From Tetrastigma voinierianum (Eukaryota; Streptophyta; Magnoliopsida; Vitales; Vitaceae): DNA of 64,000 bases. Under the pieces are notes generated by a model. That model had not been told where the DNA came from. It made no database searches and was given only the letters and a program-made list of their open reading frames with translations. Shown here piece by piece: positions 34,275-45,490 of this stretch (position 1 is its first letter; the number at the start of each line of letters is the position of its first letter). Where the stretch lies: assembly GCA_016808115.1 (NCBI GenBank), contig JAEQBH010005277.1, forward strand, positions 54,354 to 118,353. The letters are read 5' to 3'. The translations under genes and the position numbers were made by a program.

Positions 34275-37200
34275 TGCGTAACATCTCGAAATATACCACT
34301 ATGGGGTTCCAGACTTATTTAAGGTATATTATAAGCCTAAATAAAATTTTAGGAGAAAATAAAACAAATACCCGAAATTAATATTAGAATAAGGGTAAAG
34401 TGGTCTTTTACACTTTAGGACATAAATGGCATAAATCAATAAGTTATATGCCAAATGACATAAATCAATAAATTATATGCCATTATGGAAATAGAGAAAA
34501 GATGGAATTGAAATTGGAATATGCGGAAGCTTAAGTAAAACAGAAGATAAGAATAAAAAATGGATTACTATTGAAGGCGAACATGGCCTTAACTAAACCA
34601 TTTGGATAAGACCAAATTTGGTCTCCAAAAGAGAGAGGAGAAGTAGTATAGAGAGGGGAGAGAAGAGAGAAAGAGAGAAAGAAGAGGAAGAAGAAGAGGA
34701 AGGAAGGAGACCAAACAGCTAAGATCAAAAGTGTTAGGGCTTGGTTTGGTATGGAACTACATAGGCTTTAAAGCTTGGGATTGTTTTCATAATTGCATGG
34801 TTGATAGTTGGTTCAAAAACCTAGGGTTTTGTTAGGATTTCATCTAACCTGGGAATTCTTAAAAGTAATCTTGGTAAAAACCTTGAATAGGACAAAGCAC
34901 ATGAAATCCTCACTTTTGAGTTGGATTCATAGTTCAACATGGATTAGGGTTTGAATAAACCCTAATAATTATGTTAGGGTTATGTATAGATCTGCCCATA
35001 TTAAATTCAGTTGAGAAGTAATTCATGAAGGATTTTGAAATAAGAAGTATTGAAGAAATTAAGTAAAATGAGATTATAGGATGAATTTGAATGGCTTTGA
35101 GAATATTTATGGGTATGAGGTTGATGTGAATTATCAAAAATATGAAAAGGAAAGCGCGTGCGGGCATTTCGGGTCATGTACCGGTACAACTTGAACATGT
35201 ACCGGTACACCCTTCCAGAACCGAACATGTCTGGGGTACAAGTCACACATGTACGGTACAACCTCGTTATTTTCGAGTTTTGACCAGATTTTATTATTTA
35301 GTATAACTTACTTATTTTCTTATCCGTTGAGTGATTCAAGTGGCCAATTAAAATATACTTCAAGGAGAACCATCCATATAGAAATAGACATTGTCAAATT
35401 ATGACTCTAAGTGGCCCAAAATCACTCGAAGTGGGACCATGTAAAACCAAATTCTGGTTTCGGTCGTGAACATAGAAGTCGGGTTGTTTCGGACGTAACT
35501 TGAGTTCGGTGCTCCCGGTGGGTGGTCAAGTTGGAATAGAACCATAGCACCTTAGCTTTAAATGAGTATATCAGACATAGTGTCCAAAATATAAAGTTAA
35601 GACCCGGAAAAATGAGTAATACAAACTATCACCTAATCGGTAAAATAGTAGTTGGCATGAAATGCCATAACTTTAGTTTGGATGGATGTCCGATTAGTTG
35701 ATTCAATTTCTAAGTAAAATAGATTCATAGAGAATAAAATATGAATGAGTGTGAATCTCCTTAGACATCATACATATAAATATATAAGAGTGCTATAACA
35801 GCAATAGCCATGAAACAAGAAAAATATAGAAAATGCAATATGTATAGATATGTTCATAAAACATGAATATGATATTAATATAAGGATATATATAGATATG
35901 ATGGAAATTGCAAGTCATAAGATATGATAAGATATGATAGAGATATGTCATAAGATACGATGAATCTAAAGTACACAATTGATAAGGCTATATAGATATA
36001 GAGTATACAATGTGAACATATGATTGTCATGCATAAACTAATAGATGGAACATGATAGAAATATAGAAAGTATATGGATAGACAAAGACATGACAGTAAT
36101 ACGTAAATGATAGGAATATATGATAGTTATACCGAAATGAATAAAATGGAACATGCTAGGAACACATGATAGAAATGCGTAAATTCTAAGAACGATAGAG
36201 ATGAGCAAAAGATGACAAACCATAGGAATGAGTACATGTACATGAATGATGGATATGATGCATAAATGATATAAAGGAATATGAATAGATAAAGATATAT
36301 ATATGACTATATGAATACAAGAGTGCATAGATGCATTCATGACCTCTGTGAGATTACATATGATACGTAGACAAAACTAAATGATAGCAAATGATATATA
36401 TGTATTATGAGATATATGAGAACCGTAATATGAAACTACAGATATGAGAACTAATACGAGTAAAGTACGATAGTATATATATAAGCAAATATGATAACAA
36501 TAGTTATTCATGCTTATGAGATAATAGGAAAATGTAATAAGGCGATTTATGCCTTGGGGACACAGTAGAGGATAGATAGGCATGCCTATAGGGAAGATAC
36601 GTTCTTCGCGACATATTCATAGAGAGCGAGATATTGAGGCCCTAGGGCGGGTCGATGATATAGATCCGGATTTGGATCGGTGAATACATAAGGTCACCAC
36701 AATAGACGAGATCCTTTGCCTCGTACGGTGATAGTACCTTCGGTACCCGATAGCATAACAAGCCAGGTCACTGTCTCGATAAATTGTGATACCTTCGGGT
36801 AACGAGACGAGATCAACTGCCTTGTATAGTGATAGTACCTTCGGTACACATAGTTTCCGTATAAAGCTTCTAAGGTATTCGGAACATAAACCTAAAAGGA
36901 AATGAGCATGTATAGAATATATGACATGATATGAGAAGCATAGCACTACTATCGTGAAGTATAAACGATTACAATACGATATAGAAAAGAAAGAGTATAT
37001 GACAAGTATACAAGTACAAGAAATAAGTGTAATGACCACGAAATGTATATGACAGATAAAGTATATGAAAAGCATATGAAAAGTAGTATATGAAAAACAG
37101 AGTATATGAATATCATATGAAAGTATAGTATATAACAATATAAGATCAGTATATGACTATTATATGAAGCATTATATCAGAAAAACGATATAGGAAATAC

Positions 37201-38146
37201 CACGATTACATGAATATAGGTATATGAAAACTTGTTATATGAATATAGTACATAGAAAGTACAAAGTATGAGTACACGAAAAGGATAGAAAGTAGATAAA
37301 AGAAAAGATATAGAAAAGCCTAGTATATGGAAAAGCATAGGAAAATATAGTACATGAAAAGTATCATAAAGCATACCAAAGAAATCTTTGAGCGTGAAAA
37401 GTATAAGAATGTAGACAAAAGTACGGGACGAGTATAAAGATGGATTTATATGAAAGTATACGAGATAAGAATGCATATGATATATGCACAGTATATACAA
37501 ACATGAAAGGAAATGAACATGATAAGTATAGGATATGTAAAGCATGAGCAGGAATACGATAAAAGTATAGATAAAGATATCTTGAAGACATAAATTAATA
37601 TGCAAGAAAGAGATTGTCATGCAATAGGCGAATATATGTGATAGATAAGTAATTAAAGTTATAGAAATGCGCCCTTAGATAGATGATATGCATATGTATA
37701 ACTTGTGACAGTTACCATTGGTGAAAGTTTGTGCATGCTTATGTTCCCACTAAGCTTATGCAATTCAATCGTGTAGGCCTGGCGAAGACAAGGATAGGGA
37801 CGGGGACATTCCACATCGGCCATGAGGCCGACTCAGAGAGATAGGTGCTCTGACATGCTTCACGCAATCTCTGATGTTTGTAATAGAAATTGTACATGTA
37901 TAAGTAGATGGGACTCGCCTGTATTGGCATAGATTGTGTGAACACCACTCCGGTGGTAGTTCTTTTGTATATGTACAAATGATTTTGTTATTACTGAAAT
38001 TGTTTGTGCACCAATAAATTCAGTCTGACTCACGAAGAGAAGAGCAGGTCAATAGAGTCCCGATCAAAGTACGTATATAGTATAGATAGCATCGCTGGAC
38101 TTCGGTTGGATCCATGACTCTGGTCGGGCGGGGATCGGGCGTGACA
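34275..38146 (+). mobile_element. Solo LTR, about 3.9 kb, chromovirus-like
   Basis: Starts TGCGTAACATCTCGAAAT and ends GGGCGTGACA, resembling the TGTAACACCCCG...TGACA ends of long LTRs from Tekay/Del-type Ty3-gypsy elements, whose LTRs commonly reach 3-4 kb or more. Candidate target duplication: GGCCT (34268-34272, two bases from the LTR) and GGTCCT (38147-38152), imperfect. Contents: a GA-rich tract (34630-34712), AT-rich DNA dense in TATATGA-like words (35760-37700), and a more GC-rich end. No gag or pol nearby, so internal recombination between two LTRs likely removed the rest. Assignment is by end motifs and length only. Confidence 0.65.
34630..34712. repeat. GA-rich tract in the solo LTR
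   Basis: Irregular GAGA/GAAGA purine run, about 80 bp. On the other strand it is a CT-rich tract, a feature common in plant promoters and LTRs. Confidence 0.7.
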
Positions 38147-38204
38147 GGTCCTCATTGCAGTAGTTCTTGCACCATCTTTTAAATTTTTATTTTTGGTAAT
38201 AGGG

Positions 38205-38400
38205 ATAGCGATATGGTCTCACGCTCACGAGGTCAATGTTTGATTGTAAGGGAATGCGGTGATCATGCGGCCTCTTTGAGGGTAAGTTGGTGGGGGACTC
38301 AAATACCTTGGAGGTGGTTAAAGCAGAGACCAAGTCCGATGGGAGGAGCTTGGTTGGGAAAGATCAGGAGAGAGATTTGAAATAGGAATCTCGTACATTG
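38205..38400 (+). mobile_element. Possible second SINE-like insert
   Basis: Contains GGTCTCACGCTCACGAGGTC followed by ATGTTTGATTGTAAG, reminiscent of a decayed tRNA-like B box (GGTTCGATTC). It is more GC-rich than its neighbours. No clear A box and no poly-A tail, so this is tentative. It lies between the solo LTR and a plus-strand terpene synthase exon 3 remnant. Confidence 0.25.
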
Positions 38401-38574
38401 GGGACAATTTGAATTCCTTGTCGGATAAGGCTTCTAGAGTGGCTGCTTAAGCCATTGAAACGTGCGACTTTCCTCAAACATAAGTCATTGTCATTTCTTC
38501 TAGTCCATCATCTATTGGCCTGTGGTCTCCTTGGAGTCTGCTCCCAAAACCAGGGATTGGAAGATTTGGGAGCC

Positions 38575-38690
38575 CTCAACCAGATGAAGTTTCGCATAGT
38601 AAAGCTTTACTAGAGCTTGCAAAGTTAGATTTTCAACCTACTTAGGTGCTGTATACAAAGGGTTAAGCCACATCACTAGGTTAGTTCTCA
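38575..38690 (+). pseudogene. Terpene synthase exon 3 fragment, inverted
   Basis: The plus strand encodes PDEVSHSKALLELAKLDFQP with one or two frame changes, the end of the third exon of plant terpene synthases (an LLELAKLDFN-type segment). The same DNA stretch, CCAGATGAAG-TT-CATAGTAAA, occurs in exon 3 of the 39-44 kb copy on the minus strand, so this fragment is in opposite orientation to the main cluster. Possible further exon 3 residues lie upstream to about 38430 but are too decayed to call. Confidence 0.65.
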
Positions 38691-39550
38691 AATCTTGCAC
38701 TGACATAAATTCCAATATATTATTGCCTTAATAGTCTTAGATACTCCCACAATGAACAGTGTCAAATAGCACATACAGTTTATTAAGGTAATTCCTAGAT
38801 ACTACCATATATGAAACACAATTATTTTTTATGATCAAACCATAATGAGCCATGTATTTTGTATTTTTTATATCATCTTGGTATTCTCAAATTAATACGG
38901 AGAAACCACAGAAGTTTCCCTTTATCTTATTTATAATAACAACACAATAAATGAGGCGTTATAAGTAAAATACTTTTTATCGTCATAAAGTTTATTCAAA
39001 TTAACAAGAGCAGGAGCCACGGCGCTGTGAAAAAAAAAAACCAATCTGAAAACATTTATTGAGCATTCTGCCATGGAAAATGATACATAAAGCTAGCTGA
39101 GCATGCTATATTTGTTGTGTGTGACAACCTCTCCCCTTTGTCATGTGCTTACAGGTCTATGGCGGCATCGAAACATCATTTTCATCGCTTCTCGGGCTCA
39201 TTAATAGATCATACGCTCTTTGTATATAAGCATCTCTGATTTAGCAAAATTTGGCCAAACGACTAAGGAAGCAATGGAACCACAGTAGGTCTAGGCACTC
39301 TTGATTGCCTCTTTCCATGCATTCTCAGTTTGTTTGTGAAACTCTTCACCATCGCTTGTTCTTTCTACGAGATGCAATGTTGATTCATGTAACATTCGAT
39401 GCTTGTTCAAATATGCCCCCTCTCTTGCTGTGTGCATAAACGGTAATATAAGGTTTGAAAATAAATCGATATATAGGTTATGTTTAAGTACAAGGAAAGA
39501 AAGAAAAGGTCAAGGAAAATTGTTTTCTTATATTTGGTTGTTTAGGCTCT

Positions 39551-39852
39551 GGAACCCGAAAAGTACTAAAGAAAAAAAATTAAGGGGAAAATAGAGAGGA
39601 AAAGCGGAAGGAAAGAAAATTTAGAGGAAATTAAAAGAAATCGGTTTAAATTTCATAAATTAATTTTATATGTTCATTCAAACTCATTTTATTTGTTTAT
39701 CTCTATTATATAAGGACTAGAAATTTAAAATATGTAAAATTATGAGGAATTTTGATTATATACTGATTTTCTTTTATATTTTTCACGGGTGAAATAAACA
39801 TGAGAAAATACATTTCCTTAATTTTTTTTCTTTTCCTAGTACTAACCGTTCC
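39551..39852. mobile_element. MITE-like element in intron 6
   Basis: 302 bp with imperfect inverted ends: GGAACCCGAAAAGTACTAAA on the left and TTTTCCTAGTACTAACCGTTCC on the right (first and last bases). It is the intact relative of the element split by the Ale copia at 12289-31856. No coding capacity. Confidence 0.6.
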
Positions 39853-39870
39853 AAACTGAAATGAAGATTT

Positions 39871-40175
39871 TATGTTTGGTTCCCAGAAAATTTGAGGAAA
39901 ATGAGAAAACTATGATGGGAAAAGTAAGAGGAAAAAAATGAGAAACATAAAAATAGAGTTAAATTTAACATAATATTTTTTTATTTGTTACTTCAAAGCC
40001 AATTTTATTTATTTTAACTCATAAATGTAGAGACTAAATAATTTAAGAATGAAAAGTTTTAAATAATTTTGTATAATTTGATTCCTATGAAAAAATTTTA
40101 TTAGACAATCAAATATAAGAAAATAACTTTTTTAGTATTTTTCTTTCTTTATTACTTTTTGGGGAACCAAATATA
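39871..40175. mobile_element. MITE-like element, TATGTTTGGTTCCC family, in intron 6
   Basis: 305 bp bounded by TATGTTTGGTTCCC on the left and GGGGAACCAAATATA on the right, near-perfect inverted repeats. The interior is AT-rich with no ORF. It is immediately next to the 39551-39852 element, so intron 6 of the terpene synthase is mostly made of two mobile elements. A related element is at 49580-49855 in the second gene copy. Confidence 0.7.
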
Positions 40176-40725
40176 ACTTGTTAAGAAAATCTCAAATATA
40201 AATAAAATTGCTATAAACTAACTATTTTGAATTATTAAATCTTTATTGATGAGTTAAATAATAAAATGATTTGAAAGTAGAAAATAAAAGTGTTGTTTCA
40301 ATGTACCTTGTGGGAAGCCATACCCAGATCCATAAGCTAATTGTTATAGGCAAGCTCTAACAATCTTGGGACTTTATCTTTCCAATCAAAAACTTCATGT
40401 ACATACCTCTCCCGTGCCCACACAAGGAGAAGATGAGAATATGGGACAACAATGGATTGGGCAACATCCATGTGCTCTTCCATTGTTGGTATGTAGTACC
40501 TCCATGTAACCGACGACCAACCAAGTAATTTTGGACGAAGTTTTGTATCTAGGATAAAGATTCAACCAAGAAAATATATCATACTAGGGTTTATATTGTT
40601 AAACTGATCGACTCTCATAAAAGCTTAAGTTTATACGATTTTGGTATACTTGCATGTGGAGAGTGAATGAAGATTCTCGGCTTTCAAATAAACAAATGAA
40701 TATTCAAATTGTAAAAGAGAGTCTC

Positions 40726-41156
40726 TGTAAGGGCCCCACCCCTGGCCCACTCAGACGGTGGTCCCGCCTCCACAGGCTATAGGGGCATGTCCTTTGCACT
40801 CTTCGCCTCAGTGAGCTCGAACCAGACCAAGGACATATTGAAATGAGGAGCACTCTCGCTGCCAGCAGAACTACTAGCCCGAGTTGGTAGTGAGAAGTGC
40901 TCCATTCAATATTTCTGATGTGAGTTGTCTCACGGAGAAGGCGGCCCAGCCCCTGAGTGGTTCCTCCTGGGCGGGTGTCAGTGAACCCACTGTAAACTCA
41001 GTTGGTAGTGAGTGCTCCCCCGTTTCAATATGTCCCTTTGGTCTTGGGTTGAGCTCTCACGGAGGCTTAGAAATAAAGAGGAGCAGAAGGGACCGTACCC
41101 TATGGCAACATGAGTGGGACCACCCTCGTCGGGTGAGCCGGGGTGGGGCACTTACA
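40726..41156. mobile_element. GC-rich foldback element in intron 5
   Basis: 431 bp with long terminal inverted repeats: TGTAAGGGCCCCACCCC on the left and GGGGTGGGGCACTTACA on the right. Both arms extend inward for over 130 bases (for example GACCAAGGACATATTGAAA on the left against its complement near 41022-41044), so nearly the whole element can fold into a hairpin. It stands out by GC content from the AT-rich intron. TCTC flanks both ends and may be a short target duplication. No transposase ORF. Confidence 0.75.
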
Positions 41157-41688
41157 TCTCATTGAGGACCTCATTGTCAGATCAAGTTCTAGCATCATAT
41201 TTAAATAATATCAAATTGATCACAAAAACTTTGAGCATGTAGGATTTGGGTTTAATATGGAATACCATGCTTTAACATCTATATATATATACTATATATT
41301 TATTTATTTATTCAGGATGTGCAGATTCAGCGGGATCACTCATATCTTTTGCATGGCGAGACACAATAGATCTTTTGTGTTTTCCATCTGCCTCAATTTC
41401 TTTATTGGAGATCAAAATGCTGATAGCATGGCCTTCATGTATTCGAAGCGTGTATCTTTATTAATATCCACCTAAAAATCAAGCACCCAAGTTAATTCCT
41501 TTTCAAATTTCAAATACAAAGCCTATGTTTGGTTCTTGGAAAATTTGAGAGTGAAGGAGAAAACAAAGATAGAGTTAAATTGGACTTATTATTTTTATTT
41601 TCTACTTCAAACCAATTTATTTATTTTAATCTTTATATCAAACTATAATTGCCTACATTGAGCTCAGTTCTTCAAGTGTTCCATATGC

Positions 41689-41703
41689 ATCATAAATGTC
41701 ATC
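41689..41703 (-). other. DDxxD metal-binding motif codons
   Basis: Minus strand GAT GAC ATT TAT GAT encodes DDIYD, the aspartate-rich motif that binds magnesium and the substrate diphosphate in class I terpene synthases. Preceded by IM and followed by AYGTLEEL in the same frame. Confidence 0.85.
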
Positions 41704-43447
41704 CATGATTGTTATCAAGCAATTAATTTGAAATTTGTATTCTTCCTAGCATATGAATCTTGGGGCTCAAAACTAAATTATTACGATCAAATACCCTTCT
41801 ACTGTCGATCTCGCAAAAAAGGTAGCTTTGAAGAGAAATCTAGGTCTTTCCACCACCTGAGAAATTAATACATTAATCCACATTAAAGACTTTTGGTTAT
41901 AAAGTATTGGTATACTTTTAGTGCGAGAATGATTAGAGAACTAACACTTGAGATATTGCTCGGCTCTTTCTTATCTGATGGTAGAAGTAGGTTGAAGTCT
42001 AACTTTGCAAGCTTATTAAGATTTACTATGTGAAGCTTCATCTGGTAGATAGACATGAAAGCCGCTGCATCTAGCCTCTCGAGCTTTTCCTAAGGGGTAG
42101 TTTAGGGCATGAGTTGCTATCTTTGTAGAGGGAATTTATTCTAAATGTTCTACCATAGACTTGAGATGAGTGGTGGTGAAAGCAAGTGCATCAGGCGTAT
42201 ATCTTCTCCCCACGCACGAGATGTCTTTGCTTCATATAAGGCTAATGGGCATGCATCATCAACAAAGACTCCTTGAAACTCCATTTTCATCTTTGTGCTT
42301 GTTGAATATATGCATTCTGCAAGAACATAGAATGTTATTTATATGTGAGTGTTGCTACGTCTTCAACTCCTTATACCTGAAATATTTATAGAGCTAATAA
42401 TTTAGAATTTGGTGACTTAGAATTACATCCGTCCAACCAAAGATTTCACAATACAACATTATAGAATTTTCAAGGATCTCTAGTGAGTAGTGAAGAGTCC
42501 ATCAGCCAGTCAGCCCAGGGTGCATGGAAGCCCCTTGGTTTTAAACACAGCTCATTCATATTATATATATTTATGTATTTATAGGGTTTTGTGGTTCTAT
42601 AAATTTACATCACCACAATATATACTAGATCCAATCTTGTACTTAATTTTGGAATAGTAGATTTCTCAACTTTGTTCATGATTTTTTTTTTCGCAATTTA
42701 GGTTTCCACATAAATTTATTTATTTCTTCTTTTCGCCTTTTTTTGTTGACTATTGCCATTTTTTTCATTAGCACTTACCACGTGAAATATTGAATCATAT
42801 TGTCTTAAAGCGTCGAAACCGAAAAAGAACATCATTATAGAGTCATGATATATATCATTGTGAATGCCATCATAGGTGTCTTGTAATGCTTCTTCTATAT
42901 CCTTTTTGAAGTGGTATGCCACCCCTAGTCGTTGAAGGGCATCAATAAACTTTAGTTGTTTCAAAGGGTCATTAGCTGCAGCTATCAGTTCTCTTCTAAC
43001 TTCCTCCTTTAGATCTTCCAGTGCTTACTTTATGAGCAGATTATCTGTATCAAGATTTGGAAGAACAAAAATTTATACTAAGAAAACATGCATTTTCAAT
43101 GGCGTGTCACAACAACAAACGTAATTAGGAATACTTTTCATTCAAAACAGCAGAATTTAAACTTTTAGAAACTAAATATTTTATCATAAAAGTCATTTTC
43201 TTGTAGTGATGGATACAGTTGAAGAATCAAGTCATGAAAACTACATACATCAGAAAATTACCAATTATCATCACAAGTGTAAAACATTAGAATGAAACTA
43301 TTGCTAAATGCTCGATGATAATAATTTCTTAGTTTTGCCGATTAGTGTTTGGATTAACGGCAGAATGGAGAAGATGATGTGATCGTGTTCTTATTGCTAG
43401 TGACAAAATTCTGACTCACTATGAATAAGATAGCTTGCAATATTCTT

Positions 43448-43459
43448 GATATTTATAGG
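43448..43459 (-). promoter_or_regulatory. TATA-like box, proximal copy
   Basis: The minus strand reads CCTATAAATATC about 50-60 bases before the decayed exon 1 of the proximal duplicate. Confidence 0.5.
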
Positions 43460-43884
43460 ATGAGTAAATAGTTCATTATAATTATTGAATACTACCAATC
43501 AATCCCAATAGTATTTAAATTTTCAGAAACGTTTTTAATTCTGTTGGAAATACTCTTTGTATGCCCTACAGATATGATTCAAATTAGCCTGTTACAAATG
43601 CTGTATTTGCATTTTTCTTGTCACTAAAGAATCCATTCTTGTAGTGATGGATGGTTGAATCAAGTCATAGAAAACTACATACATCAGAAAATTACCTCAT
43701 TATCATCTAAGTGTCTCTTAGAATGAAACTATTGCCCCAAATGCTACGGTGATAATTTGCCGTCCGGCGATTAGTGTTTGGATTAGCAACCAGGAATGGA
43801 GAAGATGATAGTAGTCATTAGACACATGTTGCTAGCGACAAAATTATAACTCACTATGAATAAGATAGCTTACTAATATCTTCA

Positions 43885-43894
43885 GTATTTATGG
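43885..43894 (-). promoter_or_regulatory. TATA-like box, distal copy
   Basis: The minus strand reads CCATAAATAC about 60 bases before the ATG at 43827 of the RRX8W-bearing exon 1. It corresponds to the box in the proximal duplicate, one base away from the canonical CTATAAATA. Confidence 0.5.
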
Positions 43895-44078
43895 ATGTTG
43901 AAGCAGTTATTATAATTATTGAATATATAGTAAATCTAATAAGTATTTAAATTTTAAAGCATTTTAATTCTGTTGGAATACTCTTTCACCTTATACCCTA
44001 GGTGTGATTCGATTAAACCACCAATGAAAATCACTGTATTTTAATGAACAGAGTTTTAAGTCACTTTATTATATAATA

Positions 44079-44779
44079 AGGTCCTTCAATTTAACTTTAT
44101 ACTCAGCACTAAAGAAAAAAAGTAGGAGATGCTTTGATATCTTAAATCTCAGTCATAGCACAACTTGTCAGAAGCACTTCTGATTTGTTTGTAATTCATG
44201 TAAGCAATTGGATTAAGATGACATTATCAGAAGTTAAAACATTTTTAGTTTTTAAATTGATTAGAATTAATAATTAGCATCAAAACTTTCTTCGCTTTTC
44301 GTAATTAATCGGTTTCTTTTCATTCTAAAATGTTTTTAATGGGTTCGTTACAAGTACTTTATTGAATATCAGTCCTCCTAGCATGGAAAAGTAGATGCAT
44401 ACAATGACCATGAGTAGGAATCAGCAACAATCCAAGCGACCCAGGGATGAATCCAGCCATTCTAACTACATCGATATTTGTTTAAATTAATTATCATCCT
44501 TATCCTATTTAAATTAAATAGAATGTGGTTCTTTGATAATTTAAAAATTTAAATTTATTTAAATTTTAATTATAAATAAATTATTATTTTTATAATAATA
44601 TAAATATTATAATTAGTTATAACTCATTTTATCTTAAAATTATTGTGTGCATAATAAATTAGAAAACAAAATTTCAGTTGATTTTAAAATTATATTTTTA
44701 TATGCAATCCAAGGTGGATATATAAATAATAGGAGGAATTATGTTTAAGTGAAGGTAAAAATTGGAAAAGTCTCAAAAA
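44079..44779. other. AT-rich intergenic DNA
   Basis: Upstream of the terpene synthase at 39.1-43.8 kb. Long A/T runs, no coding or repeat structure recognised. Confidence 0.5.
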
Positions 44780-45490
44780 GAAGTCATACAACCTCATGCA
44801 TGTGGGTACCATGGCTTTTGGCCCAGCACCCCCACTCGGAAGGCCCAAATGGATCAAATCCCAAAAGAAGACTCAAATATCACATACATTGGGATCCTGT
44901 TTGAAAGTCAGCAATGGATATCGATCTGAGCAAAAGGCAGGCGGAAGGCACGAGACGACTTGGTTATCAAAGAAAAACGGTTGACATGCAAGTGAGGTCT
45001 GCCTCCCTTCGCTTTAGGAAACCAATCACCCACTTCAAAAGTGGATCATCCATCGCTATTATGAAGGAATATTAACAATATGTGAAAATATATATTTCTC
45101 AAGACTTATATTTTTATGCTCTCTATCCTCTGCCCTATTTAAGCATGGAAAGCGAGTGACACATATGAATTACTCTTGTTTGTTTACGGGGTTTCTTTGC
45201 GAGGTTAATGCCGACAATCAAGGAGACTCGAGAATCCGAGAGACAACAATGTTTAAAAAAAGCATCCTTTTTTGTTGGGAAGCCTATCCTCATTCCACGT
45301 ACAGGTATAATATTGTCTCACTGGACATAACTCTCATCTTTGTGTTTGAGCCTTTTCTCAAAGGACCCCGCATACGAATGAATCTTATCCATATTTATAT
45401 ACACATAAGTTTACCTAATTTTAAATCCCTTATGGGACATTGTGGGACTTTAAGATGCCTCCCAACATTTTCAACATGCATCTCAAAGTA
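44780..45490. other. Unclassified GC-richer insert, possible LTR remnant
   Basis: This 0.7 kb block differs in composition from the AT-rich DNA around it. It has a core-promoter-like CTGCCCTATTTAAGCATGG near 45130-45148 and a small plus-strand frame (45156-45491, 111 codons) that resembles no family I know. A decayed LTR would explain the composition and promoter, but I found no partner, primer site or clear ends. Confidence 0.25.

Larger units (their letters stand above)
39140..43827 (-). pseudogene. Terpene synthase (TPS-a-like), seven exons, broken
   Basis: Intact relatives cyclise farnesyl or geranyl diphosphate in the cytosol; no transit peptide is visible. Minus-strand exons, by splice sites and motifs: 1 at 43827-43696 (RRTANYHRSIW, the RRX8W motif, 43737-43769), 2 at 43044-42779 (LKFIDALQRLGVAYHF, donor GTAAGTGC), 3 at 42316-41950 (ELAKLDFN-like), 4 at 41856-41657 (DDIYDAYGTLEEL; DDxxD at 41689-41703), 5 at 41471 to about 41340, 6 at about 40545-40307 (YIPTMEEHMDVA; LMDLGMASHK near the donor, where relatives have LMDDM-SHK), 7 at 39427-39140 (CYMNQH). 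Exon order, phases and lengths match the seven-exon TPS class. Exon 2 is open apart from a stop near its start. Exons 3-7 each carry frameshifts. The motifs fit a sesquiterpene synthase of the TPS-a clade, but product and clade cannot be fixed from this sequence. Confidence 0.85.
43200..44078 (-). repeat. Tandem duplication of promoter plus exon 1
   Basis: Two direct copies with a period of about 438 bp: 43200-43637 and 43638 to about 44078. Both contain exon 1, its donor context (minus-strand GTAATTTTC or GGTAATTTTC), a shared leader (AAGCTATCTTATTCATAGTGAG) and a TATA-like box. The distal copy keeps RRX8W. In the proximal copy (exon at about 43395-43262) the Trp codon TGG of the motif is TAG, the start codon context reads AATAAG instead of ATG, and the frame is lost. 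Transcription from the distal promoter would have to skip the proximal exon 1. Confidence 0.8.

Noticed and set aside
35155..35270. Repeated CATGTACCGGTAC words suggesting a regulatory array or small palindromes
   Set aside because: Three or four loose copies in the solo LTR, irregular spacing and no conserved spacers, so neither a CRISPR array nor a clear operator.
36617..37620. Long minus-strand open frames of 173 and 147 codons
   Set aside because: They lie in the AT-rich, TATATGA-dense part of the solo LTR. The predicted proteins are only Tyr/Ile/Leu/His-rich low-complexity sequence, as expected from the repeat words.
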